Of a stretch of DNA of 64,000 nt, positions 38,257-47,297 are shown one piece after another. The notes under the pieces were generated by a model. The model saw nothing but the letters and a program-made list of their open reading frames with translations. It had not been told where the DNA came from and ran no database searches. Within the stretch, counting starts at the first letter, position 1; each line of letters starts with the position of its first letter. Source of the stretch: Bathymodiolus japonicus methanotrophic gill symbiont (lineage in GTDB: Bacteria; Pseudomonadota; Gammaproteobacteria; Methylococcales; Methylomonadaceae); NCBI RefSeq assembly GCF_019721995.1, contig NZ_BLYC01000015.1, positions 31,413-95,412 on the forward strand, given 5' to 3'. The position numbers and the translations under genes are program-made.

Positions 38257-40365
38257 CCTATCTTCGTGACATATACAGTCAATTTCCCATTATTTCAATG
38301 AGTTAAATTTTCAATCGGCCCCAGTTGGCACTACAGGTTTCATATCAACGATCGTTTTAACTTTTCCAATCGGGTCGGGGTTAATATTCAACGCAGTGTA
38401 TATTTGTTTTTGTCTGGTTTCTGCTTTGCTTGTGGTTCGCAGGTGAATGATTGTATCGTTATCCGTGGGTAAAGTAATGGTCATGCGTTGCTGGGTCGAC
38501 ATCCTGTTGCGAATGCTTTCCCAGCTTAGATGGATGTCCTGCAATCTAAGTTGATAACGCAGTACATGTACCAGGTGGTAAGCTAATAATGTGATGAATA
38601 GGTGTCCGGTAACCCGCTCTTCTTTTTTGTGATAGACAGGGCGCAAGCCTAGCTCGGTTTTCAGGCTTCTAAAGGTCGCTTCAATCTCAGTCAGCATGGT
38701 ATAGGTTAGCCATAACTGTTCTTCCGACCAGTCAGGGATATTCGTTCTTAGGCAGTAAACACCACAGTGCTTATCTTTTTGGTCACTTTCAGGTTTACGT
38801 TGCCATTCTATACCGATGGCTTTGTTTTTTTTGTCATCCGCGATAACGTTAATGGTGTAATCTGCAGCAACACGGCTATGTTTTTCACGTAGTCGTCCGA
38901 TACGTTCCAGTATTTTGTCGTATTTTTTAAGGGTGCCTTTTTTGCTCAGACCTGTGTGCAGTTTTTTCAGGGCCTCTTCCAGACGAGCATGGAAGCGATT
39001 ACGGATACCTTGTTCTTTTTTTGCTTTTTGTTCTGAATGACAATAGAGTCGGGTTTCCCCGGTTTCTTGATCAACTTCACGATAAACAACAACATTGCTG
39101 TCCCGGGTATCCCTGACCGCTACCGGAGTTTTCTGATCTCTTGGGTTTTTTACATGTTGTTCTCGACTGACAACGAGATAATGATAATCTTGTTCGATTA
39201 ACCAGACAATATTGTCAGCGCTGGCAATGCCGGCATCCATGATAACCACCGGCTTTATTTGATGAAAGGGATCCTTGTCTCGCAGTTCGTCAAGCATCAG
39301 TTTCAAGGTCGCGGGCTCACTGGCGTTGCCGGGAAAAACCTGACTACTCAATGGAAAGCCGTCACCATCCAGAACCAGCCCCAGAGTAACCAACGGGCAA
39401 TCAGTGCGTTTCTCTTTAGAGCGACCGAATTTCGCTTTCGGGTTTCGGGCGCACTGGCCTTCAAAATAAGTATTGGTCAGATCGTACAATACAATCTTGC
39501 GGTTTAAATTGAACAACGTCTGCTCTCGGTCAGCCAGAAAATATTCAAGAGTTGCCTGATGTTTGAGTAGCTTGTCACTGACTGTATATAATCGCGTCAG
39601 GCTGGTGTTACCGTAGTCATGACCCAGTAATTCGCCCAGGCCTGTTTGATTTTGCAACCAGTCATGTGTTTGCAGTTCACTGCCGGGTGAAACCATACGT
39701 CCTATGATAGTGCCCAGGGCCGTCGCCGTATCTACTTTATTAAAGCCCAGCGCCATGAGTTTTTCGTCTAGCTGTAACTGCTGTGCGGCATGCAGTGCCA
39801 GGGTTTCAACACCAATACTACGGGCATTAATGGCTTCGACATGATTAATATCGACATGATGAAAATCTCGCGTTGTTGTTTTTGAATCTAGCGGTTGTGA
39901 CAGTTTTGCAGTCATCAGTGAGCTATAGCGCTGGGCTGTTGCTTCCAGAAGTTGATTTAAATCATCGGCTAAATTGAATAGCTCTTCCTGATGTGGTTCC
40001 AAACCTTGCTGTAATTGTTCGATTCTGGCCGTCAGCAAGGGCCAGTACTTTTTATCAATCGTAAAGTCCGCACCTATATTGAGCAATGTACGTTGCTTGA
40101 CTTGTTTTCCTATACGCACAGATTCTACAATGCGGTAAGTGAAATAAGCTGAGCCGTCTTCAAGGCTTTTTGTTTTGGTTCTTCGAATATACATACCACT
40201 AGCATCGGTGAAAAATCAGGGAAAATCAAGGGTCAGAGCAAGTTAAGATGGCACTACAGAGACCCTCAAAAAAAAACACCATTGATTCTAAAGGGATTTT
40301 TACGATGAATTTTTAATGCGAATTATAAATCAATGACTTGAAGAGATAAAAGTGACGAAGATAGG
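38257..40365 (-). mobile_element. IS1634-family element, copy 2
   Basis: 2109 bp, ends CCTATCTTCGTGAC and a complementary right end, exact 4-bp duplication CTAA inside IS4-A. Inverted relative to copy 1 and only about 460 bp from it. Confidence 0.93.
38311..40194 (-). CDS. IS1634-family transposase
   Basis: 627 aa, same as the 35858-37741 protein apart from a handful of substitutions, with all three acidic motifs present (LYDLTNTYFEG, IMDAGIASADN, EIEATFRSLKTE). Two close, inverted, near-identical copies could drive inversion of the DNA between them. Confidence 0.93.
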   Translation of the reverse strand: MYIRRTKTKSLEDGSAYFTYRIVESVRIGKQVKQRTLLNIGADFTIDKKYWPLLTARIEQLQQGLEPHQEELFNLADDLNQLLEATAQRYSSLMTAKLSQPLDSKTTTRDFHHVDINHVEAINARSIGVETLALHAAQQLQLDEKLMALGFNKVDTATALGTIIGRMVSPGSELQTHDWLQNQTGLGELLGHDYGNTSLTRLYTVSDKLLKHQATLEYFLADREQTLFNLNRKIVLYDLTNTYFEGQCARNPKAKFGRSKEKRTDCPLVTLGLVLDGDGFPLSSQVFPGNASEPATLKLMLDELRDKDPFHQIKPVVIMDAGIASADNIVWLIEQDYHYLVVSREQHVKNPRDQKTPVAVRDTRDSNVVVYREVDQETGETRLYCHSEQKAKKEQGIRNRFHARLEEALKKLHTGLSKKGTLKKYDKILERIGRLREKHSRVAADYTINVIADDKKNKAIGIEWQRKPESDQKDKHCGVYCLRTNIPDWSEEQLWLTYTMLTEIEATFRSLKTELGLRPVYHKKEERVTGHLFITLLAYHLVHVLRYQLRLQDIHLSWESIRNRMSTQQRMTITLPTDNDTIIHLRTTSKAETRQKQIYTALNINPDPIGKVKTIVDMKPVVPTGAD

Positions 40366-40600
40366 CTAAGCGCCCTAAATCTCTGCCAATCATATGTTTT
40401 CCTGATGGCATCAGTTGAAACACATCCTTTATTAATTCACCTAACTCTTTCAGCTTATCACCAGGATCTGGAAACTCTAGCAATGACGTGATGAACTCAA
40501 GCAGTACATCCATTTGAGACTTGCGCTGTAAGCTTCCTACGGTATACGCAGGTAGTTTGCTTTCAATGCGGGCTATTTGCTCTGGGTGAAGGAGAAGGCA

Positions 40601-40880
40601 CAGGCGCGCCATGCTACCTCACGAAATTCCGGGACTCCTGTCGCCATAATTCGTTCACCTACGCAGCGGATGGGAGATGCCCTGAACGCCCTGCGTCCGC
40701 AACGACTACGCACAAAAGCCGCTTCGTCATTACTACCTCACTGGCTGGACGGCTATTCGGAATGCAATTCTTGCTCCTCTCGCGTGCTGCTAACACACGT
40801 CGAATCAGCGAATTGCCCTGTCGCCTATCAGGGACTAAAAATCACCACTTCGCTAAGCTCCGTTTCCATGATTTTCAGCG
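40601..40880 (+). repeat. R280 element, copy 3
   Basis: 280 bp. The IS4-A target AAGGCA-ATGGTC is exactly restored when the element is removed, so there is no duplication. Almost identical to copies 1 and 2. Confidence 0.92.
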
Positions 40881-41343
40881 ATGGTCAAACAAAAGACTCA
40901 GAATCAGGCCACGGCTTGATCCCTCTTCATCTAATTGTTTGGCCTCACGCCCCCATCCTTCATAAAGCTTCCAGTCCTCAAAGAAAACCTCAATCAGCCA
41001 TCTCAACGTATAGGCTTGAATAATATCTTGTGTGCGCCAAGTCAGGTCTGTCGCCACTAAATAGCGATAGTCGTTTTCACCGTCATATTTTAAGGCAATG
41101 ACAAAGCGTTTTTTACTGTGAGAACTCACCTTTAATCGTGCACTGCTGACAGTCACTTTAATCTCTTTGCCGCCACGTACACGTATTATCTGATCAATGC
41201 CTTTGTTAATCGAATTAAAGTACCTGAATTCGTATAATAAGTGCATAACCCTCTGCAAGTATTGGCTAGACTAACACCTGTTGAATTAAGACAAGACATA
41301 GGTGTAAAGTAAACAGCTACCAAACAATTTACAGAGGCTACAA

Positions 41344-42658
41344 ATGAGCTATACACACCTATGTCCTGAAGAAAGATATTATATAGAAATTGAATTAAAA
41401 AAGGGAACTTCACAGAATAAAATAGCAGAAGCCTTAGAACAAAGCCAAAGCAATATTTCACGCGAGATTAAACGCAATACAGGTCAAAGAGGCTACAGGC
41501 ATAAACAAGCAGAAGATTTTGCCCAAGAACGACACAAAAACAAGCCTAAAGAGGTTAAATTAACGGATGAAATAAAAGGCATTGTTAATGTTCGCATTGA
41601 GGATGACTGGAGTCCTGAGCAGATTGCAGGGCGGTTAAAACAAGAGGGTATAATTAGTCTTCATCATGAAACAATCTACCAGCATATTCTGGCGGACAAA
41701 AGGCAGGGGGTGAACTATACAAGCATCTTCGGCATCAGAACAAAACCTATCGCAAGCGGTATGGGTCAGCCCATAATAGGACAGGAATCCCTAATAGAGT
41801 CGATATAGATGAGCGTCCTGAAGAGGTCAACAACCGTAACCCATCTTCGTCACTTTCATCTTTCTAAGCCATTGACTCATCGGTTTAAGCGATTTTTTGT
41901 CGAAAAATTCTCTTTAAAATCAATGGTGTTTTTTTTGAAAGTTTTGTAGTGCCATTTATATTATTTTTGTCGATAAATTCATTGACTTTTGTCAAAAAAA
42001 TCATCATTATTTGAGTGTAATTTACATGCGACAAAAATACTCTAAAAAATCCAACGTTTTATACAAAAACACAAAATCTGTAGTGCCAACTGGCTACTTT
42101 TTAAAATTTCAACCAATTGATTTATAACAACTACATCATCAATAGTGACGAAGATGGGGTAAGCGTATAGGTGATTGGGAGGCAGATACAATCATTGGGA
42201 AAAATCACAAAGGGGCGATTGTAACGTTGGATGAGCGAGTCTCTAAATTACGGTTGGCCTTCCCTTTAGCGGGGAAAAAGGCTCAATATGTATTAGACGC
42301 AACTATTTTAATGCTTGATCCTATAAAAAGCTTTGTTAAAACAATTACTTTTTATAACGGGAAAGAGTTTACCCTGCATGAAAAAATAGCAGAAGCACTA
42401 GGTTGTGATACGTATTTTGCGACTCCCTACAGCTCTTGGGAAAGAGGGCAAAATGAGAATGCTAATGGCTTATTAAGACAGTATTTCCCTAAAGTAATGG
42501 AGTTGATTGATGTTACGATAAAAGAGGTTTTTATAGCCGTTGATAAGCTAAATAGTCGCCCTAAAAAGTGTCTCAATTACAAAACACCTTATGAGGTATT
42601 TGAAAAGCTGACTGGGATAAATATGAAAAATTTATTGGGTTATGTACTTATGACTTGA
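41344..42658 (+). pseudogene. IS30-family transposase, frameshifted and interrupted
   Basis: MSYTHLCPEERYYIEIELKK begins the helix-turn-helix domain (SQNKIAEALEQSQSNISREI). One G is missing from a G-run near 41706, so the real frame (ELYKHLRHQNKTYRKRYGS) is lost. A 319-bp MITE splits the next part. The remainder IGDWEADTIIGKNHKGAIVT, TFYNGKEFTLHEKIAEALGC and PYSSWERGQNENANGLLRQY gives the DDE core. Intact length would be about 330 aa. Confidence 0.87.
41840..42158. repeat. IS1634-type MITE (319 bp)
   Basis: The ends CCCATCTTCGTCAC and AGTGACGAAGATGGG resemble IS1634 ends here, and TGTAGTGCCAACTGG near its right side matches IS1634 sequence. The 4-bp duplication GTAA within IS30 is exact, the same length as for the two full IS1634 copies. 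No coding capacity. Confidence 0.9.
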
Positions 42659-42665
42659 ATTCAGG

Positions 42666-42811
42666 GGATGTGTTTCAACTGATGCCATCAGGAAAACATA
42701 TGATTGGCAGAGATTTAGGGCGCTTAGAGCCAACACCATCATTAAAGTATTGTTCTGCTGGGTGAAGGTAAGAGTTTGATGGCAATGGGATGGAAAAACT
42801 TGAACATCGAG
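42666..42811 (+). mobile_element. IS4-A 3' end fragment
   Basis: This carries the last coding portion (VFQLMPSGKHMIGRDLGRL) and the right end CTTGAACATCGAG, followed by TAAAA within IS4-B. The target site is the same as that of the IS4-A at 32759, read on the other strand. Confidence 0.85.
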
Positions 42812-43183
42812 TAAAAGTAATTTCAAGGAAACTAAAGCTTGGTCTTCCAATACCCGCTCACTTGAAAATCAAATGCGCCTGACTGCAATGAGCTATAATT
42901 TAATGCGCGTGTTTGAAGAGATTTCAAAAACACAACAGCCAGAATTGATTCATCCATCGGATAAAAAATATAGCGAGGCTCTGGAAATTAGGCAGCAACA
43001 GGCTCAAAAACGAGATCGTTTTGTGAATCCATTATTTTTCCAGGCAAGAATATCTCGTATCAGCTCGTATACCATTCGGGCAGTTCAAAACGCAATAATA
43101 ACAGGAATGTCTTTACAGTGTTTTATGAGCTCTCTTGTGGCGAGGTTAGTTTCACGGCATCAATTGATAGGGGAACACTGATG
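42812..43183 (+). mobile_element. IS4-B 3' end fragment
   Basis: It reads SNFKETKAW (with the IS4-A site) then MRLTAMSYNLMRVFEEISKT to LIGEH and ends GGGAACACTGATG at 43183. The flank ATCTTAAT has no partner in the window. Between 43184 and 43346 is the upstream region of msbA; a short open frame there (LNGKKKLSDDGQKSN...) is not assignable. Confidence 0.85.
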
Positions 43184-43346
43184 ATCTTAATGGAAAAAAG
43201 AAATTATCAGATGATGGCCAAAAGAGTAATTTATCTGTAATCAGTAATTTTGCCGTGATTTTTAGTTCATGCTAAGCTAGAACACTCTTATTCCTGCAAG
43301 CACACTGCTCTGCAACTTTAGCTGACATTACCGCCTAAATTTCTGT

Positions 43347-45098
43347 ATGACAAAAACCACATCAAGTTTTAATGTTTATAAGCGCTTATTAAAATATGTA
43401 GTCCCTTATATTAAATTATTTTTCATCAGCATTTTTGGTTTTGCTATTGTTGCTGTTGCAGAGCCTTTATTTGCTGAACTAGTCAAATTGATTATTGACA
43501 CTATCGAGCAGGGTAATAAAGCGGATCATAAGATTCTTCCAGCTTATATTATCGGGCTAGTGATGTTTAGAAGTCTGGGTACTTTCTTTGGAAATTATTT
43601 TTTAGCCAAGGTTGCGGTTAATGTTGTACATAAGCTACGTCAGGATATTTTTAACCATTACTCCAGGCTCTCCACTGAATATTTTGATGCGCAAAATAGT
43701 GGCCATTTAATTTCCCTGATTACCTATAATGTAACGCAGGTTACCAACGCCACTACAACTTCAGTTAAGTACTTTGTTCGAGAAGGACTTACGGCGGTTG
43801 GCTTAATTGTATATCTACTGTGGCTGAACTGGCAGTTAACACTGGTGTTTTTTGTTATAGCGCCGTTAATTGCCATTATCGTAACCGTGATTAGTAAAAA
43901 ACTCAGATCTTTGAGTAAAAATGTCCAGGATTCAATGGGCGATATGACTCATATTACCTCTGAGCTGGTTCAAGGAAATCGCGTAGTAAAATGCTTTGGT
44001 GGTGCTGCCTATGAGATTAAGCGCTTCAAAGCGAGCAGTTTTTTTAATAAGCAACAGTCACAAAAAGTGGCTCTGGTGGCTGCTATTCAAAATCCGGTGA
44101 TGCAAATCCTGGTCGCATTTGCTCTTGGCGGATTGCTTTTTTTAGCGTTAAGCATGATGGATAACGCTAGCACGGGTGGTTTTGTTGCTTATTTACTGGC
44201 AGCTTTTATGCTACCTAGGCCGATACAGGCGTTAGTCCAGGCAAATAATGAAATCCAGAAGGGGATCGCTGCTGCAAGTGATATTTTTATTGCCTTAGAT
44301 GTAGAGCCAGAGAATGATCAAGGCACAATCGATCAAGCCGCTGGAAAAGGCATAATACAATTTGAGAATCTTTCATTCAGTTATCCTGGCTCCAGAAAAC
44401 TTGCGCTGAAGAATATTAACTTAAACATTCAAGCCGGTCAGACCATTGCGATTGTTGGCGCTTCCGGGAGTGGCAAAACGACCTTAACTAATTTAATTCC
44501 GCGTTTTTATGACTACTCTAAAGGGCGAATATTATTAGATGGGGTGGAAATCAAGCAATACACTTTAGGCTGCTTAAGGGATCAGATTGCCATAGTCACG
44601 CAAAATACCACCCTGTTTAACGACACAGTTTTTAACAATATTGCCTATGGAGTTTTAAGTGATATTAATGAAGAAGATGTTTTAAAAGCAGCTGAAGATG
44701 CTTATGCGACCGAGTTTATTGTATCGCTGGAAAATGGTATGCAAACTGAAATTGGCGAGCATGGTATTCAGTTGTCGGGAGGTCAAAGGCAGCGCCTGGC
44801 GATTGCCCGCGCGTTACTAAAGAATGCGCCCGTGCTAATTCTGGATGAAGCAACCTCTGCTTTAGATACAGAATCTGAGCGCTATATTCAAAAAGCCCTG
44901 GAACATGTTATGGCGCACCGCACTACGATTGTTATTGCGCACCGCTTATCGACCATTGAAAAGGCAGATGTGATTCTAGTGATGCAGGCAGGTGAAATTG
45001 TAGAGCGCGGTACGCATCAGGACTTATTGGCTAAAAAAGGCACCTATGCCAGGTTACATGCGATGCAATTTAGTGAACATAGTACTGCCGAGCAATAG
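43347..45098 (+). CDS. msbA: Lipid A export ABC transporter MsbA
   Basis: 583 aa, standard length. N-terminal six-helix exporter domain (KLFFISIFGFAIVAVAEPLF, LTAVGLIVYLLWLNWQLTLV, ILVAFALGGLLFLALSMM), C-terminal ATPase with Walker A GASGSGKT (about 371), signature LSGGQRQR (about 476), Walker B VLILDEATSALD (about 497) and the H-loop IVIAHRLST. MsbA flips lipid A-core across the inner membrane. It is intact; an IS4-A inserted 6 bases past its stop. The usual partner lpxK is not visible. Confidence 0.95.
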   Translation: MTKTTSSFNVYKRLLKYVVPYIKLFFISIFGFAIVAVAEPLFAELVKLIIDTIEQGNKADHKILPAYIIGLVMFRSLGTFFGNYFLAKVAVNVVHKLRQDIFNHYSRLSTEYFDAQNSGHLISLITYNVTQVTNATTTSVKYFVREGLTAVGLIVYLLWLNWQLTLVFFVIAPLIAIIVTVISKKLRSLSKNVQDSMGDMTHITSELVQGNRVVKCFGGAAYEIKRFKASSFFNKQQSQKVALVAAIQNPVMQILVAFALGGLLFLALSMMDNASTGGFVAYLLAAFMLPRPIQALVQANNEIQKGIAAASDIFIALDVEPENDQGTIDQAAGKGIIQFENLSFSYPGSRKLALKNINLNIQAGQTIAIVGASGSGKTTLTNLIPRFYDYSKGRILLDGVEIKQYTLGCLRDQIAIVTQNTTLFNDTVFNNIAYGVLSDINEEDVLKAAEDAYATEFIVSLENGMQTEIGEHGIQLSGGQRQRLAIARALLKNAPVLILDEATSALDTESERYIQKALEHVMAHRTTIVIAHRLSTIEKADVILVMQAGEIVERGTHQDLLAKKGTYARLHAMQFSEHSTAEQ

Positions 45099-45155
45099 CG
45101 TTTGTATAACTCGATGTTCAAGTTTTTCCATCCCATTGCCATCAAACTCTTACCT

Positions 45156-46842
45156 TCACCCAGCAGAACAATACTTTAATGATGCTGTTGGCCCTAAGCG
45201 CCCTAAATCTCTGCCAATCATATGTTTTCCTGATGGCATCAGTTGAAACACATCCTTTATTAATTCACCTAACTCTTTCAGCTTATCACCAGGATCTGGA
45301 AACTCTAGCAATGACGTGATGAACTCAAGCAGTACATCCATTTGAGACTTGCGCTGTAAGCTTCCTACGGTATACGCAGGTAGTTTGCTTTCAATGCGGG
45401 CTATTTGCTCTGGGTGAAGGAGAAGGCAATGGTCAAACAAAAGACTCAGAATCAGGCCACGGCTTGATCCCTCTTCATCTAATTGTTTGGCCTCACGCCC
45501 CCATCCTTCATAAAGCTTCCAGTCCTCAAAGAAAACCTCAATCAGCCATCTCAACGTATAGGCTTGAATAATATCTTGTGTGCGCCAAGTCAGGTCTGTC
45601 GCCACTAAATAGCGATAGTCGTTTTCACCGTCATATTTTAAGGCAATGACAAAGCGTTTTTTACTGTGAGAACTCACCTTTAATCGTGCACTGCTGACAG
45701 TCACTTTAATCTCTTTGCCGCCACGTACACGTATTATCTGATCAATGCCTTTGTTAATCGAATTAAAGTAGCTCTCGACTGACCTTATTCTACCTCTATA
45801 TTCAATATTTTGGTTTTTACGTAATTGGCTAATCACCTGCGAGCCTCCAGATTCTTTAAAGGCTTTTTCACCATACAGCGCATCAGCCAGTACGCCTTTA
45901 ATTCTAATCAGGCTATGCGCAACTTTAAACTCTTTTAATAAGCCTAATGCAATCTCTGTTTTGGTCGGGTAGGCACTGTCACGTTCAGGCTTAATAGGCC
46001 GATCTTTTTTTGCTATACCGCTCTTTTTCAACCGTTTATCTTCTTTATCCCACTGCTTTAAGGCTGGATCCGGCATATAAAAGAAAAAACCGACAGGCAC
46101 TGTAATGGATGAGGTAACTAGCAGCAATAATACTATCGTTTGTCCATTAACATACCCGCCGGAGCCTTTGTGTTTCTGCTTGTAAACCTTATAAATACGT
46201 TTTGTAGACTTAGATCGTGCTCGGTCTGATTCATCAAAGGCCAACACACCTTCAGTAATGCCATAACGTTTTAAAATTAAGACCACACTCACCCGTAGCA
46301 ACCAGTCCCAGGGTATACTTGCTTTACGAAACACCTAGGATAATGCGGCTACTTTGCAATCTCCAAGGCTTGCTCGCTCAAACTTAGCCCAGCAAACAGA
46401 GTTCATTAGCAGTATGCACGTTAAACAAGTGCCCAACCAAGCGGCTTGAATCCGTGTCAAAGCGGCTCCGGGTTTTAGCTGATTGAGCGCATCATTTAAA
46501 TCGTCAATATAGCTTTGGATAAAGTTGGGGAGTCGCTATTTTTGCGAAAGCTTGTTTTGGGCATCCCAGCCCAAGCAAGCAGCAAAAACTTAACGCGACC
46601 ACTTATGCCTCCGGCGGCCCCGATTCGTCCTCGTCACCTCGTCCCGACCCAACAAGGGGTCGGAACATAGGCTCCAAATGACTTGACGCCGTGTCGGATG
46701 GCCTTTTATTTTGTCTCCACCTTCGCTAACGCTCAGACTCCGACAAAATAACGGCCCTACGGCTATCGCGGACTAAAAATCATCACTTCGCTTAGGCTCC
46801 GTTTCCCTGATTTTCAGCGGTGGCTGGGGCATTCATTAACAT
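45156..46842 (-). pseudogene. IS4-A transposase, nearly complete
   Basis: The start at 46842 is followed after 7 codons by R295. A TGG-to-TAG change (AALS-stop-VFRKA, near 46336) and a 15-bp in-frame deletion (MDEAA lost) are also present. From 46334 down, 392 codons are open and include FDESDRARSKSTKRI, ADALYGEKAF, YTLRWLIEVFFEDWK (YREK) and the C-terminal MIGRDLGRLGPTASLKYCSA. It could make only an N-terminally truncated protein. Confidence 0.88.
46525..46819 (+). repeat. R295 element, copy 4
   Basis: 295 bp starting TTGGGGAG. The IS4-A target GGATAAAG-GTGGCTGG is restored exactly on removal, so no duplication. Its right end (TTCGCTTAGGCTCCGTTTCCC) resembles R291 more than the other R295 copies. 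Confidence 0.92.
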
Positions 46843-46967
46843 GGGCTTACACCGATAAAATTACAACAACCTCAGAATACCTGATTTTACCTTCTCAATA
46901 TCAAAAACTTGAACATCGAGTATAAACAAAAAACCGTTGATTGCTGCAGACCGGACAACGATTACTA

Positions 46968-47020
46968 TTACCATGAAGCTAATGAAGGAAAAAAACGAAC
47001 CTTCATTAGCTTCATGGTAA
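46968..47020. other. Perfect 21-bp hairpin in an intergenic region
   Basis: Two 21-base arms (beginning TTACCATGAAGC) are exact complements around an 11-base A-rich loop. A perfect stem of this length is unusual outside transposon ends or regulatory RNAs. No T-run follows on the plus strand. The interval 46921-47297 has no gene; it holds this hairpin and an R130 repeat. Confidence 0.8.
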
Positions 47021-47126
47021 AAGAAAATCATAACGGCCGCACAAACACGTTAATAATTTCCAATAAGTTCTTGCATACGGTTGGTTATTAGTTCGTAAGT
47101 GAAGTGATTTTTATACAGCGAAACTT

Positions 47127-47252
47127 AGGGAGATAGAAACACACATCATCTAAAACTGCTAGCCTTTTTATCCGTCTTCTGCGTTGTAGTAACAGTAACG
47201 TAGCCTACTATGCGTTTATTACTACGCCTTGAATACGAACAAAAATTCTGCC
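47127..47252 (+). repeat. R130 dispersed repeat, copy c
   Basis: Matches copy b (28908-29031) along its length, from AGGGAGATAGAAACACAC to ACAAAAATTCTG, with scattered substitutions. Confidence 0.65.
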
Positions 47253-47297
47253 CAATATGTATTTCCAGCTCCCTCATGCAACTATTGACCCTGGCCT

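Larger units (their letters stand above)
38169..41222 (-). mobile_element. IS4-A copy 5, carrying IS1634 copy 2 and R280
   Basis: The 3' end of IS4-A starts at 38169 after TAATA. It is interrupted by IS1634 (duplication CTAA) and by R280 (no duplication), and stops at 41222 where IS30 begins. Coding remnants: PAYTVGSLQRKSQMDV (40366-40600) and the YREK region YTLRWLIEVFFEDWK (about 40980). Confidence 0.85.
41223..42665 (+). mobile_element. IS30-family element, interrupted by an IS1634-type MITE
   Basis: The ends CCTGAATTC and GAATTCAGG are inverted repeats. IS4-A in reverse lies on the left and a forward IS4-A 3' end on the right, so the flanks come from two different IS4-A copies. Confidence 0.85.
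45110..46920 (-). mobile_element. IS4-A copy 7, carrying R295
   Basis: Both ends are present with exact 5-bp duplication TATAA. Excluding the 295-bp insertion it is about 1516 bp. It lies directly downstream of msbA. Confidence 0.93.

Noticed and set aside
35689..40365. The two inverted IS1634 copies as a composite transposon
   Set aside because: Each has its own 4-bp duplication in a different host element, so they inserted separately, and the DNA between carries only IS fragments.
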